Of a stretch of DNA of 42,429 nucleotides, positions 7,220-15,255 are shown one piece after another. The position numbers and the translations under genes are program-made. The notes under the pieces are model-generated. The model was not told the DNA's origin. It made no database searches and saw nothing but the letters and a program-made list of their open reading frames with translations. The stretch spans positions 1-42,429 of the forward strand of contig JAKDNL010000006.1 of assembly GCA_030451825.1 (NCBI GenBank), read 5' to 3'. Source of the stretch: Pseudonocardia sp. Lineage in GTDB: Bacteria; Actinomycetota; Actinomycetes; Mycobacteriales; Pseudonocardiaceae. Numbering within the stretch: the first letter of the stretch is position 1; every line of letters starts with the position of its first letter.

Positions 7220-8683
7220 GTGACGAACGACCTCGCATCCGAACTCGACCGCAGCACGTTCTTCGTGGACGGGCAGTGGCTGACGCCCGTGGGAACGGAG
7301 CGGGCCGACATCGTGGAGGCGGCGACGGAGAAGCCGCTCGGCAGCGCCTCGCTGGCCGGTACCGCCGACATCGACGCCGCGGTGGCCTCCGCCGGTGCGG
7401 CCCTGCACGGACCGTGGGGCCACACCACGGGAGCCGAGCGTGCCGCGACCATGCGTCGCCTGGGGGGCGCGCTGAAGGCACGGGCCAAGGACACGGCGGC
7501 GCTGGTCAGCCGCGAGAACGGGATGCCGCGGGCGCTCTCGCTCGGCGCGAACGGCTTCAGCCCGGCGCTGATGCTCGACTTCTACGCCGGCCTCGCCGAG
7601 CAGCTCGACGCCGAGGACGAGCGGTCCGGGATGCTGGCCCGGGTGCGGGTCCGGCGGGGTCCGGTCGGTGTCGTCGCCGCCGTCACGCCGTGGAACTACC
7701 CCCAGGCGCTGGCCGCCATGAAGATCGCCCCCGCACTCGCGGCCGGCTGCACGGTGGTGCTCAAGCCGGCCCTCGAGACCGCGCTGGACGCCTACGTGTG
7801 GGCCGACGCCGCGCTCGAGGCGGGGCTCCCGCCGGGCGTGCTGAACATCGTCCCCGGCGGCCGGGAAGCGGGTGCGCACCTGGTCGCCCACCCCGGCGTG
7901 GACAAGGTCGCCTTCACCGGGGCCACCGCGGCCGGCCGCGCCATCGGGGAGGTCTGCGGGCGGCTGCTGCGCCCGGTCACCCTGGAGCTCGGTGGGAAGT
8001 CCGCGGCGCTGCTGGCCGAGGACGCCGATCTCGGCGCCTTCCTCGCCGCTCTGCCCGAGGTGTCGCTGGCCAACAACGGCCAGACCTGCCACGCCTGCAC
8101 CCGGATCCTCGCGCCCCGGTCGCGCTACACCGAGGTCGTCGACGCCGTCACCGACACGGTGCGCTCGCTGCGGATCGGCGACCCGCTGGAGAAGGAGACC
8201 CGGATCGGCCCGCTGGTCAGCGCGGCCCAGCGGGATCGGGTCCTGGCCCACGTCGAGGCCGGCCGCGCCGCCGGCGCACGCGTGACGACGGGCGGCGCCG
8301 TCCCCGCCGACCCGGCGCAGGGTTGGTTCGTCGAACCCACCGTGTTCGCCGATGTCGACAACGACGCCGCGATCGCCCGCGAGGAGATCTTCGGGCCGGT
8401 GCTCTGCGTGCTCCCCTACGACGACGAGAACGACGCGGTACGGATCGCGAACGACTCCGAGTACGGACTGGGCGGCACCGTGTGGACCACGGATCCGGAG
8501 CGCGGGCAGGCACTCGCCGACCGGATCCTGTCCGGCACCGTCGGGATCAACCACTACGCGCTCGACGTCCTCGGGCCGTTCGGCGGCGTGAAGGCCAGCG
8601 GTCTCGGCCGCGAGCTGGGTCCGGAGGGCCTGGCTCCCTATGTCGAGCTCAAGTCCGTCTACCTCGCACCGGAGAAGCGGTGA
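7220..8683 (+). CDS. NAD(P)-dependent aldehyde dehydrogenase (copy 2)
   Basis: 487 residues, the usual length. The GTG start follows GGAGGGGA. Motifs are AAVTPWNYPQALAAMKIAPA, AFTGATAAGRAIG, TLELGGKSAALL with the general-base glutamate, NNGQTCHACTRI with catalytic Cys290, and REEIFGPVLCVL. It is the first gene of an operon whose next three members overlap or abut it, so its product probably feeds the CoA-ester steps that follow, with a CoA ligase or transferase acting in between. A strong candidate operator lies 72 bases upstream. Confidence 0.94.
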   Translation: MTNDLASELDRSTFFVDGQWLTPVGTERADIVEAATEKPLGSASLAGTADIDAAVASAGAALHGPWGHTTGAERAATMRRLGGALKARAKDTAALVSRENGMPRALSLGANGFSPALMLDFYAGLAEQLDAEDERSGMLARVRVRRGPVGVVAAVTPWNYPQALAAMKIAPALAAGCTVVLKPALETALDAYVWADAALEAGLPPGVLNIVPGGREAGAHLVAHPGVDKVAFTGATAAGRAIGEVCGRLLRPVTLELGGKSAALLAEDADLGAFLAALPEVSLANNGQTCHACTRILAPRSRYTEVVDAVTDTVRSLRIGDPLEKETRIGPLVSAAQRDRVLAHVEAGRAAGARVTTGGAVPADPAQGWFVEPTVFADVDNDAAIAREEIFGPVLCVLPYDDENDAVRIANDSEYGLGGTVWTTDPERGQALADRILSGTVGINHYALDVLGPFGGVKASGLGRELGPEGLAPYVELKSVYLAPEKR

Positions 8684-9477
8684 ACGCCGGCGAGGCGGAG
8701 CCCGCCGCCCGCTACGAGCGCCGCGGCCACATCGGTGTCCTCACCCTCAACCGGCCGGACGCCATGAACGCGGTGAACGCCGAGCTCTCGACGGCGGCGG
8801 GCGAGGCGTTGCGCCGTGCCGGTGCCGACGACGAGGTCCGGGCAGTGGTGATCACCGGCGCCGGACGGGCGTTCTGTGCCGGGGCCGATCTGAAGGAACT
8901 GGCCCGCGGGAACCGGATCGACGACCGGGACCATCCGGAGCACGGGTTCGCCGGCATCGTCCGGCAGTGGATCGACACCCCGACGATCGCCGCGGTCAAC
9001 GGCTACGCGCTGGGCGGCGGCACCGAGATCGTGCTGGCGTGCGACATCGCGGTGATCGACGAGACCGCGTCGCTGGGCCTCCCGGAGGTCACCCGGGGGC
9101 TCTTCGCGGCCGCCGGCGGCGTGATCCGGCTGGCCCGGCAGGTCCCGCAGAAGGTCGCGCTGGAGGCGGTCCTGACCGGCGAGCCGATCACGGCGGCCCG
9201 GGCGTACGAGCTGGGCCTGGTCAACCGGGTGGCGCCGCGGGGCACGGCCGTGGACGTCGCGCTCGGGATCGCCGGCACCGTCGCCGCCAACGCCCCGCTC
9301 TCGGTGCAGCAGAGCAAGCGGGTCGTGCACCGGTCCCGGGACGCCGGGTCGGACTGGGACGACGAGGCCTGGCAGGTCAGCACGGACGCGGGCCGGGTCG
9401 TGTTCACCAGCAGGGACGCCCGGGAGGGCCCCCGGGCCTTCGCCGAGAAGCGCGCGCCGCAGTGGGAGGGCCGGTAG
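8680..9477 (+). CDS. Enoyl-CoA hydratase/isomerase family protein (copy 1)
   Basis: 265 residues from a GTG that overlaps the aldehyde dehydrogenase stop (GTGA); the longer track ORF is an artefact. Crotonase features are LTLNRPDAMNAVN, the oxyanion-hole segment AFCAGADLKEL, the second oxyanion region NGYALGGGTEIVLACD and LGLPEVTRGLFAAAGG. The glutamate in LPEV matches the first catalytic glutamate of classical hydratases, while the second catalytic position in this last segment appears to be alanine. The reaction may therefore be isomerisation or another crotonase chemistry rather than standard hydration. Tight packing with the thiolase-fold gene supports a beta-oxidation-like role. Confidence 0.9.
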   Translation: MNAGEAEPAARYERRGHIGVLTLNRPDAMNAVNAELSTAAGEALRRAGADDEVRAVVITGAGRAFCAGADLKELARGNRIDDRDHPEHGFAGIVRQWIDTPTIAAVNGYALGGGTEIVLACDIAVIDETASLGLPEVTRGLFAAAGGVIRLARQVPQKVALEAVLTGEPITAARAYELGLVNRVAPRGTAVDVALGIAGTVAANAPLSVQQSKRVVHRSRDAGSDWDDEAWQVSTDAGRVVFTSRDAREGPRAFAEKRAPQWEGR

Positions 9478-10659
9478 ATGGCGGGTGCCGCAATCGCCGG
9501 TCTCGGGATGACCGAGATGGGCAAGGTGTACGGCCGCTCGTCGACGTCGCTGGCCGCGGAGGCGGTCCGCTCCGCCGTCACCGACGCCGGGCTCGCGCTC
9601 ACCGACCTGGACGGGTTGCTGGTGAGCGCCGGGATCAAACAGGACGTCGGGATCGGGCTGGCCGCCGTGCTGGGCCTGTCGGACCTGTCCGTGCTGAACC
9701 AGGTCAACGCGTTCGGGGCCACCGCCGGGGTGATGGTGGCGCAGGCCGCGCAGGCCGTCGCGAGCGGCGCGGCCACGACGGTGGCATGCGTGTTCGCCGA
9801 CAGCCCGCTGCGCCCGAAGGAGTCCGCGGGCGCGTCCTACGGGGGCACGGGACGGAGCGGTCCGGGGAGAACCGCACGCGGTCTCGCCGGGTGGTCGCTG
9901 GCGTCCGGGGCGACCAACCCGAACATCCTCTACGCGATGTGCGCCCGGCGGCACATCGAGCGGTACGGGACGACCTCCGAGCAGCTCGGCGAGATCGCCG
10001 TCGCGCAGCGCGCGTGGGCGGCCCACAACCCGCTGGCCCAGATGCGGGAACCGATGACGATCGAGGACCACCGGGCGTCCCGCTGGATCGCCGAACCGCT
10101 GCACCTGCTGGACTGTTGCCTGGTCAGCAACGGTGCGGTGGCCGTGGTGGTCACCTCGGCCGGGCGCGCGGAGGCGCTGGCCCGGCCCGCGGTGCACCTC
10201 TGGGGACATGGGCAGGCGCACGCCCCGCGGCGGATGCAGGCCGGGTCGGACTGGGGACTGGTGACCCCGGCCGCCCGATCCGGCCCGCAGGCGATGCGGA
10301 TGGCCGGGATCGGCGTCGACGACGTCGACGTCGCCGAGATCTACGACTGCTACACCTACACCGTGCTCGTCACGCTGGAGGACTACGGGTTCTGCGGCAA
10401 GGGCGACGGCGGCGCGTTCGTCTCCGACGGGCGGCTGGCCCCAGGCGGCGAGCTCGCCTGCAACACCGGCGGCGGGCAGCTGTCGTCGTACTACATGTGG
10501 GGGTTCACTCCGTTGTCCGAGGCGGTGATCCAGGCCCGCGGGGCGGGCGGCGAGCGGCAGGCTCCGCGCAACGACGTCGTGCTGGTCAGTGGCAACGGCG
10601 GGATCCTCGAGCACCACTCGACGCTCGTGCTGAGCCCGCACGAGAGGGGCGGATCGTGA
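9478..10659 (+). CDS. Thiolase-fold protein of the lipid-transfer/Ltp2 type (copy 1), probable aldolase component
   Basis: 393 residues, beginning at the base after the hydratase stop. The start AGAAIAGLGMTEMGK and the IYDCYTYTVLV segment are typical of SCP2/Ltp-like thiolases. Where ordinary thiolases have the nucleophilic cysteine (VNxxCASG), this protein reads VNAFGATAG, so the cysteine seems replaced by glycine. Near the C-terminus NTGGGQLSSYYMWGF replaces the usual GHP histidine motif and keeps a tyrosine. Steroid-degrading Ltp2 shares these traits and, with a DUF35 partner, performs retro-aldol cleavage of beta-hydroxyacyl-CoA. The adjacent overlapping DUF35 gene supports that reading. 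The substrate is unknown. Confidence 0.85.
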   Translation: MAGAAIAGLGMTEMGKVYGRSSTSLAAEAVRSAVTDAGLALTDLDGLLVSAGIKQDVGIGLAAVLGLSDLSVLNQVNAFGATAGVMVAQAAQAVASGAATTVACVFADSPLRPKESAGASYGGTGRSGPGRTARGLAGWSLASGATNPNILYAMCARRHIERYGTTSEQLGEIAVAQRAWAAHNPLAQMREPMTIEDHRASRWIAEPLHLLDCCLVSNGAVAVVVTSAGRAEALARPAVHLWGHGQAHAPRRMQAGSDWGLVTPAARSGPQAMRMAGIGVDDVDVAEIYDCYTYTVLVTLEDYGFCGKGDGGAFVSDGRLAPGGELACNTGGGQLSSYYMWGFTPLSEAVIQARGAGGERQAPRNDVVLVSGNGGILEHHSTLVLSPHERGGS

Positions 10660-11105
10660 GCGGCTTCCCGACGGTCGAACGGAACGGGGAGAGTGTGGCC
10701 TTCTTCGACGCCGCCGCCCGGGGGGAACTGCTGATGCAGCGCGGGCCCTCCGGCGCCGTGCTGCCCCCGGAGGCGAGGACCGATCCGGAGACCGGCTCCG
10801 CGGACCTCGAACCGGTCGTGGTCTCCGGGCGGGGGCACCTGGTCACCTGGTCCGTGGTGCACCGGGCGCCGGTGCCGGCGCTCGCGGACGCGGTGCCCTA
10901 CGTCAGCGCCGTCGTCGAGCTCGCGGAGGGACCGTGGCTGATCGTCCGGTTGCTCGGCGATCCGGCGTCGTTGCACGCGGGTGATCCGGTTCGGGTCCGC
11001 TTCGAGACCTCCGGTGGGTCCGGGGACGGTGGCGAGACACTCCCGGTGTTCGAACCGGTGGCCCCAGGTCGAGGCGGTAGCATCGCCGCACAACGTGAGG
11101 AGTGA
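10656..11105 (+). CDS. DUF35/OB-fold protein lacking the zinc-ribbon cysteines
   Basis: 149 residues from a GTG overlapping the thiolase-fold stop (GTGA). The N-terminal FFDAAARGELLMQR and the C-terminal OB-fold part (VTWSVVHRAPVPAL, then VPYVSAVVELAEGPWLIVRL) are typical of DUF35 partners of Ltp-type thiolases. Normally a four-cysteine rubredoxin-like ribbon follows the LLVQR segment. Here that stretch reads RGPSGAVLPPEARTDPET, with no cysteine at any of the four positions; the paralogue at 20077 keeps all four. The protein probably serves as a structural or acyl-CoA-binding partner of the thiolase-fold protein. Confidence 0.82.
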   Translation: MSGFPTVERNGESVAFFDAAARGELLMQRGPSGAVLPPEARTDPETGSADLEPVVVSGRGHLVTWSVVHRAPVPALADAVPYVSAVVELAEGPWLIVRLLGDPASLHAGDPVRVRFETSGGSGDGGETLPVFEPVAPGRGGSIAAQREE

Positions 11106-11108
11106 GGC

Positions 11109-11708
11109 GTGGCACGGGGGCGTGGGCCGTTTGCGGGCGGCCCGGAGCAGGCGCGGCAGCAGCTGGTCGCCGCGGCCGAGGAGTGTTTTCTCGACTACGG
11201 CGTGCGCCGTACGACGATGGACGACGTCGCCCGGCGGGCCGGCGTGTCCCGACCGACCGTCTACCGCTACTTCGCCGACCGGGATGCGTTGATCGTCGAG
11301 GTCGTGACACGGCGGGCCCGGGTCTTCGGAGGGCGGGCCCGGGACTACGTCGTCGGCCGCCCCGACTTCGCATCCAAGATCGTCGACGGGCTGGTGTTCA
11401 TGATCCGCGGCGGGCGCAAGGACCCCATCCTGCGAGTGCTGCTGGCGCCCGACAACCTCAAGACCACGAGTGGCATCCTCACCGCCGGAAACGTCGCTCA
11501 GCGCCTGACCTTCGAACTCTGGGAGCCGGTACTGCTCGCCGCGCAGGAAGCCGGGGAGATGCGCCCGGAGGTGGATCCGCACGACCTCTGCGAGCTGATG
11601 GCGGACCTGGAGCTGGTGATGATCAGCCGGGGGGACCTCGTCGACCCGGACGGCCCAGGCGTGGAGAAGATGATCGGGGACTTCCTGCTCCCCGCGCTCG
11701 CCGCGTGA
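11109..11708 (+). CDS. TetR/AcrR-family transcriptional regulator (TetR2)
   Basis: 199 residues. It starts at a GTG three bases after the DUF35 stop, with GAGGAGTGAGG providing the ribosome binding site, so it is the last gene of the 7220-11708 operon. The helix-turn-helix is TTMDDVARRAGVSRPTVYRY, then FADRDAL. The C-terminal domain is all-helical and not distinctive. Membership in the operon makes autoregulation through the site at 7129-7148 plausible, and it is one candidate for the protein that reads the GACA-N12-TGTC sites. It is convergent with a paralogous regulator, with only 33 bases between their stops. Confidence 0.93.
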   Translation: MARGRGPFAGGPEQARQQLVAAAEECFLDYGVRRTTMDDVARRAGVSRPTVYRYFADRDALIVEVVTRRARVFGGRARDYVVGRPDFASKIVDGLVFMIRGGRKDPILRVLLAPDNLKTTSGILTAGNVAQRLTFELWEPVLLAAQEAGEMRPEVDPHDLCELMADLELVMISRGDLVDPDGPGVEKMIGDFLLPALAA

Positions 11709-11741
11709 CCCGGGGCGGACCGTTGCGGCGGTTCGTTCTCC

Positions 11742-12395
11742 TCAGCCCGCTACTGGCAAGGTCGCCCGCTCGTGGGGCGCCGTCCGGTGCAGCGTGGGGA
11801 TGACGAAGTTCTGGATCACGGCACGGTTGCTCGCGTCGGTGGTCCCGGGGCGGTTCAGCCGGTTCAGCAGCACGAGCTCCATGTAGGTGAGCCAGGTGCA
11901 GAAGGCGTCGACGTCGAGGTCGGCCCGCACCTCGCCGGTGTCCTGCGCCTCGCGCAGGATCGGTGCCCACAGCTCGGTGGTGAGGGTGACGGCCAGCCGC
12001 GACGCGTCGGGCTGGCCCTGCATCCCGTCCATGAACTCGAGACTGACCAGCTGCTGCACCATCTCGTCCCGGTTTCCGGCGTCCACCAGGAACTGCAGAC
12101 CGTCGACGACCTTCGCGTCGATCGGGCCGCGGGTGTCGATTAACCGGCGGGCCCGGTCGAGCAGGTCCCGGGCTCGGGCGAGCAGCACGCCGAGAACGAG
12201 GTCGTCCCGGTTGGCGTAGTGCCGGTAGACGGTCGGGCGGGAGACACCCGCCTCGCGGGCGATGTCGTCCATCGTCGTCTTGGCGATGCCCAGACGCAGA
12301 TAGCACGACTCGGCGGCGAGCAGGATCGCCGTCGCCGGGTCCGAGACCCGGGCCCGGCCGCCCCGGCGCCGGGCGCCGTCAGAACTCTTCGCCAT
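11742..12395 (-). CDS. TetR/AcrR-family transcriptional regulator (TetR3)
   Basis: 217 residues from the ATG at 12395, which has AAAGGA upstream; the longer track start at 12596 lacks such support. The basic N-terminus (GARRRGGRARVSD) precedes the helix-turn-helix TTMDDIAREAGVSRPTVYRH, then YANRDDL. Similarity to TetR2 runs along the whole protein, including the LWAPIL/LWEPVL segment, so the convergent pair arose by duplication. It is divergent from the CoA-transferase gene across a 342-base gap that contains a perfect-armed palindrome at 12675-12698, its most likely target. Confidence 0.93.
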   Translation of the reverse strand: MAKSSDGARRRGGRARVSDPATAILLAAESCYLRLGIAKTTMDDIAREAGVSRPTVYRHYANRDDLVLGVLLARARDLLDRARRLIDTRGPIDAKVVDGLQFLVDAGNRDEMVQQLVSLEFMDGMQGQPDASRLAVTLTTELWAPILREAQDTGEVRADLDVDAFCTWLTYMELVLLNRLNRPGTTDASNRAVIQNFVIPTLHRTAPHERATLPVAG

Positions 12396-12737
12396 GACGT
12401 CCTTTCCACCGTGTACTACCCCGAACCTACCCCGGGAAGGCGCCCGGACGTTCGGTCCTGCTCCGTCGACCACCCCTGGCGAACGGGCGTCCGAGCAGGC
12501 GTCCTCTGACAGAACAACAGAAGCAGTTACTTGTACCACCGTTCGTCCTCGGCGTGTCACGGCGCTCCGAGGGAAGGTGGGTGGCCGCCGTCTCACTGAG
12601 GGCCCGGGCCAGTGCGGACCGCGGATTCGGGAGAGGTCGATCGGACAGCGTGGGTGGCCGGCTGCCGTAATCTAGATACATTAGCTATGATTTGTATCAG
12701 TCGCGGTGTTGCGGCATCGACCGAAGGGACGTACTGC
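12396..12737. promoter_or_regulatory. Divergent regulatory gap between TetR3 and the CoA-transferase
   Basis: This 342-base stretch has no convincing gene; the ORF-track frames here are short and overlap in several frames. On the TetR3 side there is an AT-richer segment around 12508-12536 containing GTTACTTGTACC, a possible promoter or operator for TetR3. On the other side is the palindrome at 12675-12698. The middle part (about 12540-12660) is GC-rich with no repeat that I can see. Confidence 0.5.
12675..12698. promoter_or_regulatory. Candidate operator GATACA-N12-TGTATC upstream of the CoA-transferase
   Basis: A 24-bp element with perfect 6-bp inverted arms GATACA and TGTATC separated by 12 AT-rich bases. 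It ends 39 bases before the GTG start of the CoA-transferase and so could overlap the core promoter. The arm spacing equals that of the GACA-N12-TGTC sites but the arms differ, so a related regulator such as TetR3 may bind here. Confidence 0.55.
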
Positions 12738-15143
12738 GTGGGCGAGACGAGCATCGGGCACGACGTCCTCCCGCTGGCGGGGCTACGGGTGATCGACCTG
12801 GCGGAGGGCCCGGCCGAGAGCTGTGGCCGCTACCTGGCCGACCTGGGCGCCGATGTCGTCCGGGTGGAGCCCCCGGGTGGCTCGACCGGCCGGGCGGACG
12901 CGATCGGCTTCGCCCTGCGCAATGTGAACAAGCGGGGCCTGGTCCTCGATCCCGACTCCGCGGCCGGAGCCGGGGACCTCCTCCGGCTGGCCGGCGAGGC
13001 GGACGTCCTGATCGAGTCGTTCACCCACGGCTCCGCCGCCGAGCGGGGGGCAACCCCGGAACGGTTGCATGCCGCCAACCCGGCCCTGGTCGTCGTGTCG
13101 ATCACCGACTTCGGGCGCACCGGTCCGTATCGGGATCGGGTGGCCGGCGAGGACGTGCTCGCGGCGGCCGGTGGAGTGCTGTGCCGCTCCGGGCCGCCGG
13201 GCGGGACACCGCTGCTGCCGCCCGCCGGCGTCGTGACGCAGGTAGTCGGGGTGCACGCCGCGTGGGCGGCGCTGGTCGCCTACGTCAAGCGACTGCGCAC
13301 CGGCGTGGGCGAGCACGTCGACGTGTCCGCGCTGGAGGCGGTCGTGCACGGCGTCGACCCCGCGTTCGGGGCGCAGGGAACCGCCGCCGCCGGCCGGGCC
13401 GAGTCCTTCCCGCGGAACCGCCCGGACGGGGCGAACTTCTACCCGGTGTTCCGCTGCGCGGACGGGCACGTCCGGATCTGCCTGCTGGCCCGCCGGCAGT
13501 GGCGCGCGATGTTCGCCTGGCTCGGTGAGCCCGCCGAGTTCGCCGATCCGCGGTTCGACGCGATCCCGGCCCGGTCCGCGGCCGCCGACCGGTTGCACCC
13601 GTTGATCTCGGAGCTGTTCGCCGGGGCGACGTGCGACGAGCTGATCGCCGAGGGGACCACCCGGGGGGTCCCGATCGCCGGGATGCTGACCCTCGACGAC
13701 GTGCTCGACGTCGACCACTTCCGCACGACCGGCTCGCTGGTCGACGTCGAGATCGCACGCGACCTGTGGGCGCGTGTGCCGTCCGGCTACGTGACCGTCG
13801 ACGGTCACCGGGCCGGGGTGCGTACCCGGGCGCCCGAGCTCGGTGAGCACCGTCCCGGATTCGGTGCCGCCCCCGCACGGGACCTGGGACTACCGGGCCT
13901 GTCGAACGGAGCCGGCCCGCTGTCCGGGCTGCGCGTGCTGGACCTCGGGGTGATCGTGTTCGGCGCCGAGCTCGGCCGGCTGTTCGCCGACCAGGGCGCC
14001 GATGTGATCAAGGTCGAGAACAGCGCGTTCCCGGACGGCCTGCGCCAGACCCGTACGGGCGGCGGGATGAACCCCTCGTTCGCCTGGGGACACCGCAACA
14101 AGCGTGGCCTGGGCCTGGACCTGCGCAGCGCCGAGGGTGCCCGGCTGTTCCGCGACCTGGTCCTCGACGCCGACGTCGTGCTCGCCAACTTCAAGCCCGG
14201 AACCCTGGAGTCGCTCGGCTTCTCGTTCGACGAGCTCGCCGCGATCAACCCCCGGATCGTCGTCTCGGACAGCAGCGCCTTCGGCACACGCGGGCCGTGG
14301 CGCCGGCGGATGGGGTACGGGCCGCTGGTGCGGGCGTCCTGCGGGCTGTCCGCCCTGTGGCGGGACCCGGACACCGACGCCTCCGACCCGGCCGCCTTCA
14401 GCGACGGATCGACCGTCTACCCCGACCATGTGGCGGGGCACGCGGCCGCCGTCGCGGTGCTCTCCGCCGTGATCGGGCGGGCCCGGACCGGGCGGGGCAG
14501 TGCCGTCGACACGGCCCAGGCCGACACCGCGCTGGTCGCACTCGGACCAGCGCTGGCCCGTGCCTCGCTGCGGCCGGGTACGGAGCCGGTGGAGGTCGAT
14601 GCCCGCGGCGACGCGGTCCCGGCGGGCGTCTTCCCGTGTGCCGGTGATGACGAGTGGTGTGTCATCACCGTCCGTGACGACGTCGAGTGGGAACGCCTGG
14701 TGGCGGCCACCGGTCTGGCCGACGATCCCGGTCTGCGGTCGATCGGTGGCAGGCTGACCCGGCGGGCGGAGGTCGAGAAGTCGCTCGCGGCCTGGACCGC
14801 CGTCCGCGCTCCGGACGAGGTCACCGCGGTCCTGCAGGAGGTGGCCGTCCCCGCCTCCGGGATGACCCGGCTACCGGAGCTCCTGGCGGATCCGCAGCTC
14901 GTGGCCCGCGACGCGTTCCACACCCTGGAGCACGAGCAGCTCTCGGTGCCGGTGCCCACCGGGGCCCGCATCGCGCGCTTCTCCACGATCCTCGACGCGG
15001 GTCTCCGGCCGGCGCCGATGCCCGGTCAGCACACCCGGGAGATCGGTACGTCCCTGCTCGGCCTGAAGGACACCGAGGTCGACGACCTGCTCACGGCCGG
15101 GGTCCTGCAGGCCGCCGACGAACCACCGGCCGGGTCCGGCTGA
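12738..15143 (+). CDS. Tandem double-domain CaiB/BaiF (class III) CoA-transferase
   Basis: 801 residues from the GTG at 12738, which follows GAAGGGA; the track start at 12612 would include the operator. Two complete class III CoA-transferase units lie in tandem, about residues 10-400 and 410-800. The first opens with LAGLRVIDLAEGPAESCGRY and the second with GLRVLDLGVIVFGAELGRLF, and each has its own NKRGL segment. Members move CoA between carboxylic acids or racemise 2-methylacyl-CoA. In the first unit the catalytic aspartate position (GYD in most members) reads GED and may be functional. In the second unit it reads GYGPLVRASCG, so the aspartate appears to be glycine. One competent site plus one structural or altered site is therefore likely. 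It is monocistronic, with a hairpin after the stop. Confidence 0.9.
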   Translation: MGETSIGHDVLPLAGLRVIDLAEGPAESCGRYLADLGADVVRVEPPGGSTGRADAIGFALRNVNKRGLVLDPDSAAGAGDLLRLAGEADVLIESFTHGSAAERGATPERLHAANPALVVVSITDFGRTGPYRDRVAGEDVLAAAGGVLCRSGPPGGTPLLPPAGVVTQVVGVHAAWAALVAYVKRLRTGVGEHVDVSALEAVVHGVDPAFGAQGTAAAGRAESFPRNRPDGANFYPVFRCADGHVRICLLARRQWRAMFAWLGEPAEFADPRFDAIPARSAAADRLHPLISELFAGATCDELIAEGTTRGVPIAGMLTLDDVLDVDHFRTTGSLVDVEIARDLWARVPSGYVTVDGHRAGVRTRAPELGEHRPGFGAAPARDLGLPGLSNGAGPLSGLRVLDLGVIVFGAELGRLFADQGADVIKVENSAFPDGLRQTRTGGGMNPSFAWGHRNKRGLGLDLRSAEGARLFRDLVLDADVVLANFKPGTLESLGFSFDELAAINPRIVVSDSSAFGTRGPWRRRMGYGPLVRASCGLSALWRDPDTDASDPAAFSDGSTVYPDHVAGHAAAVAVLSAVIGRARTGRGSAVDTAQADTALVALGPALARASLRPGTEPVEVDARGDAVPAGVFPCAGDDEWCVITVRDDVEWERLVAATGLADDPGLRSIGGRLTRRAEVEKSLAAWTAVRAPDEVTAVLQEVAVPASGMTRLPELLADPQLVARDAFHTLEHEQLSVPVPTGARIARFSTILDAGLRPAPMPGQHTREIGTSLLGLKDTEVDDLLTAGVLQAADEPPAGSG

Positions 15144-15146
15144 CAC

Positions 15147-15174
15147 GACACCCGATCCGGGGTCGACGGGTGTC
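15147..15174. terminator. Hairpin terminator after the CoA-transferase
   Basis: A perfect 8-bp stem GACACCCG/CGGGTGTC with a 12-base loop begins four bases after the CoA-transferase stop and precedes the P450 promoter. Confidence 0.6.
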
Positions 15175-15198
15175 ATCCGATTAGCTACGTTACTGCGA

Positions 15199-15218
15199 GA
15201 CATTTATCGTCGTTTGTC
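15199..15218. promoter_or_regulatory. Candidate operator, GACA-N12-TGTC (site C), upstream of the P450 operon
   Basis: Sequence GACATTTATCGTCGTTTGTC, preceded by TGCGA. It is an exact match to GACA-N5-CG-N5-TGTC and lies 37 bases before the P450 start, close enough to overlap the promoter and act as a repressor site. Confidence 0.62.
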
Positions 15219-15255
15219 ATGTTGCGTGTCACAGGCGACCGAACAGGAGCGACCC

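Noticed and set aside
8640-11105. An 821-residue plus-strand ORF across the hydratase, thiolase-fold and DUF35 genes
   Set aside because: Only its last 149 residues (the DUF35 protein) are real; the rest is an out-of-frame Arg/Gly-rich translation.
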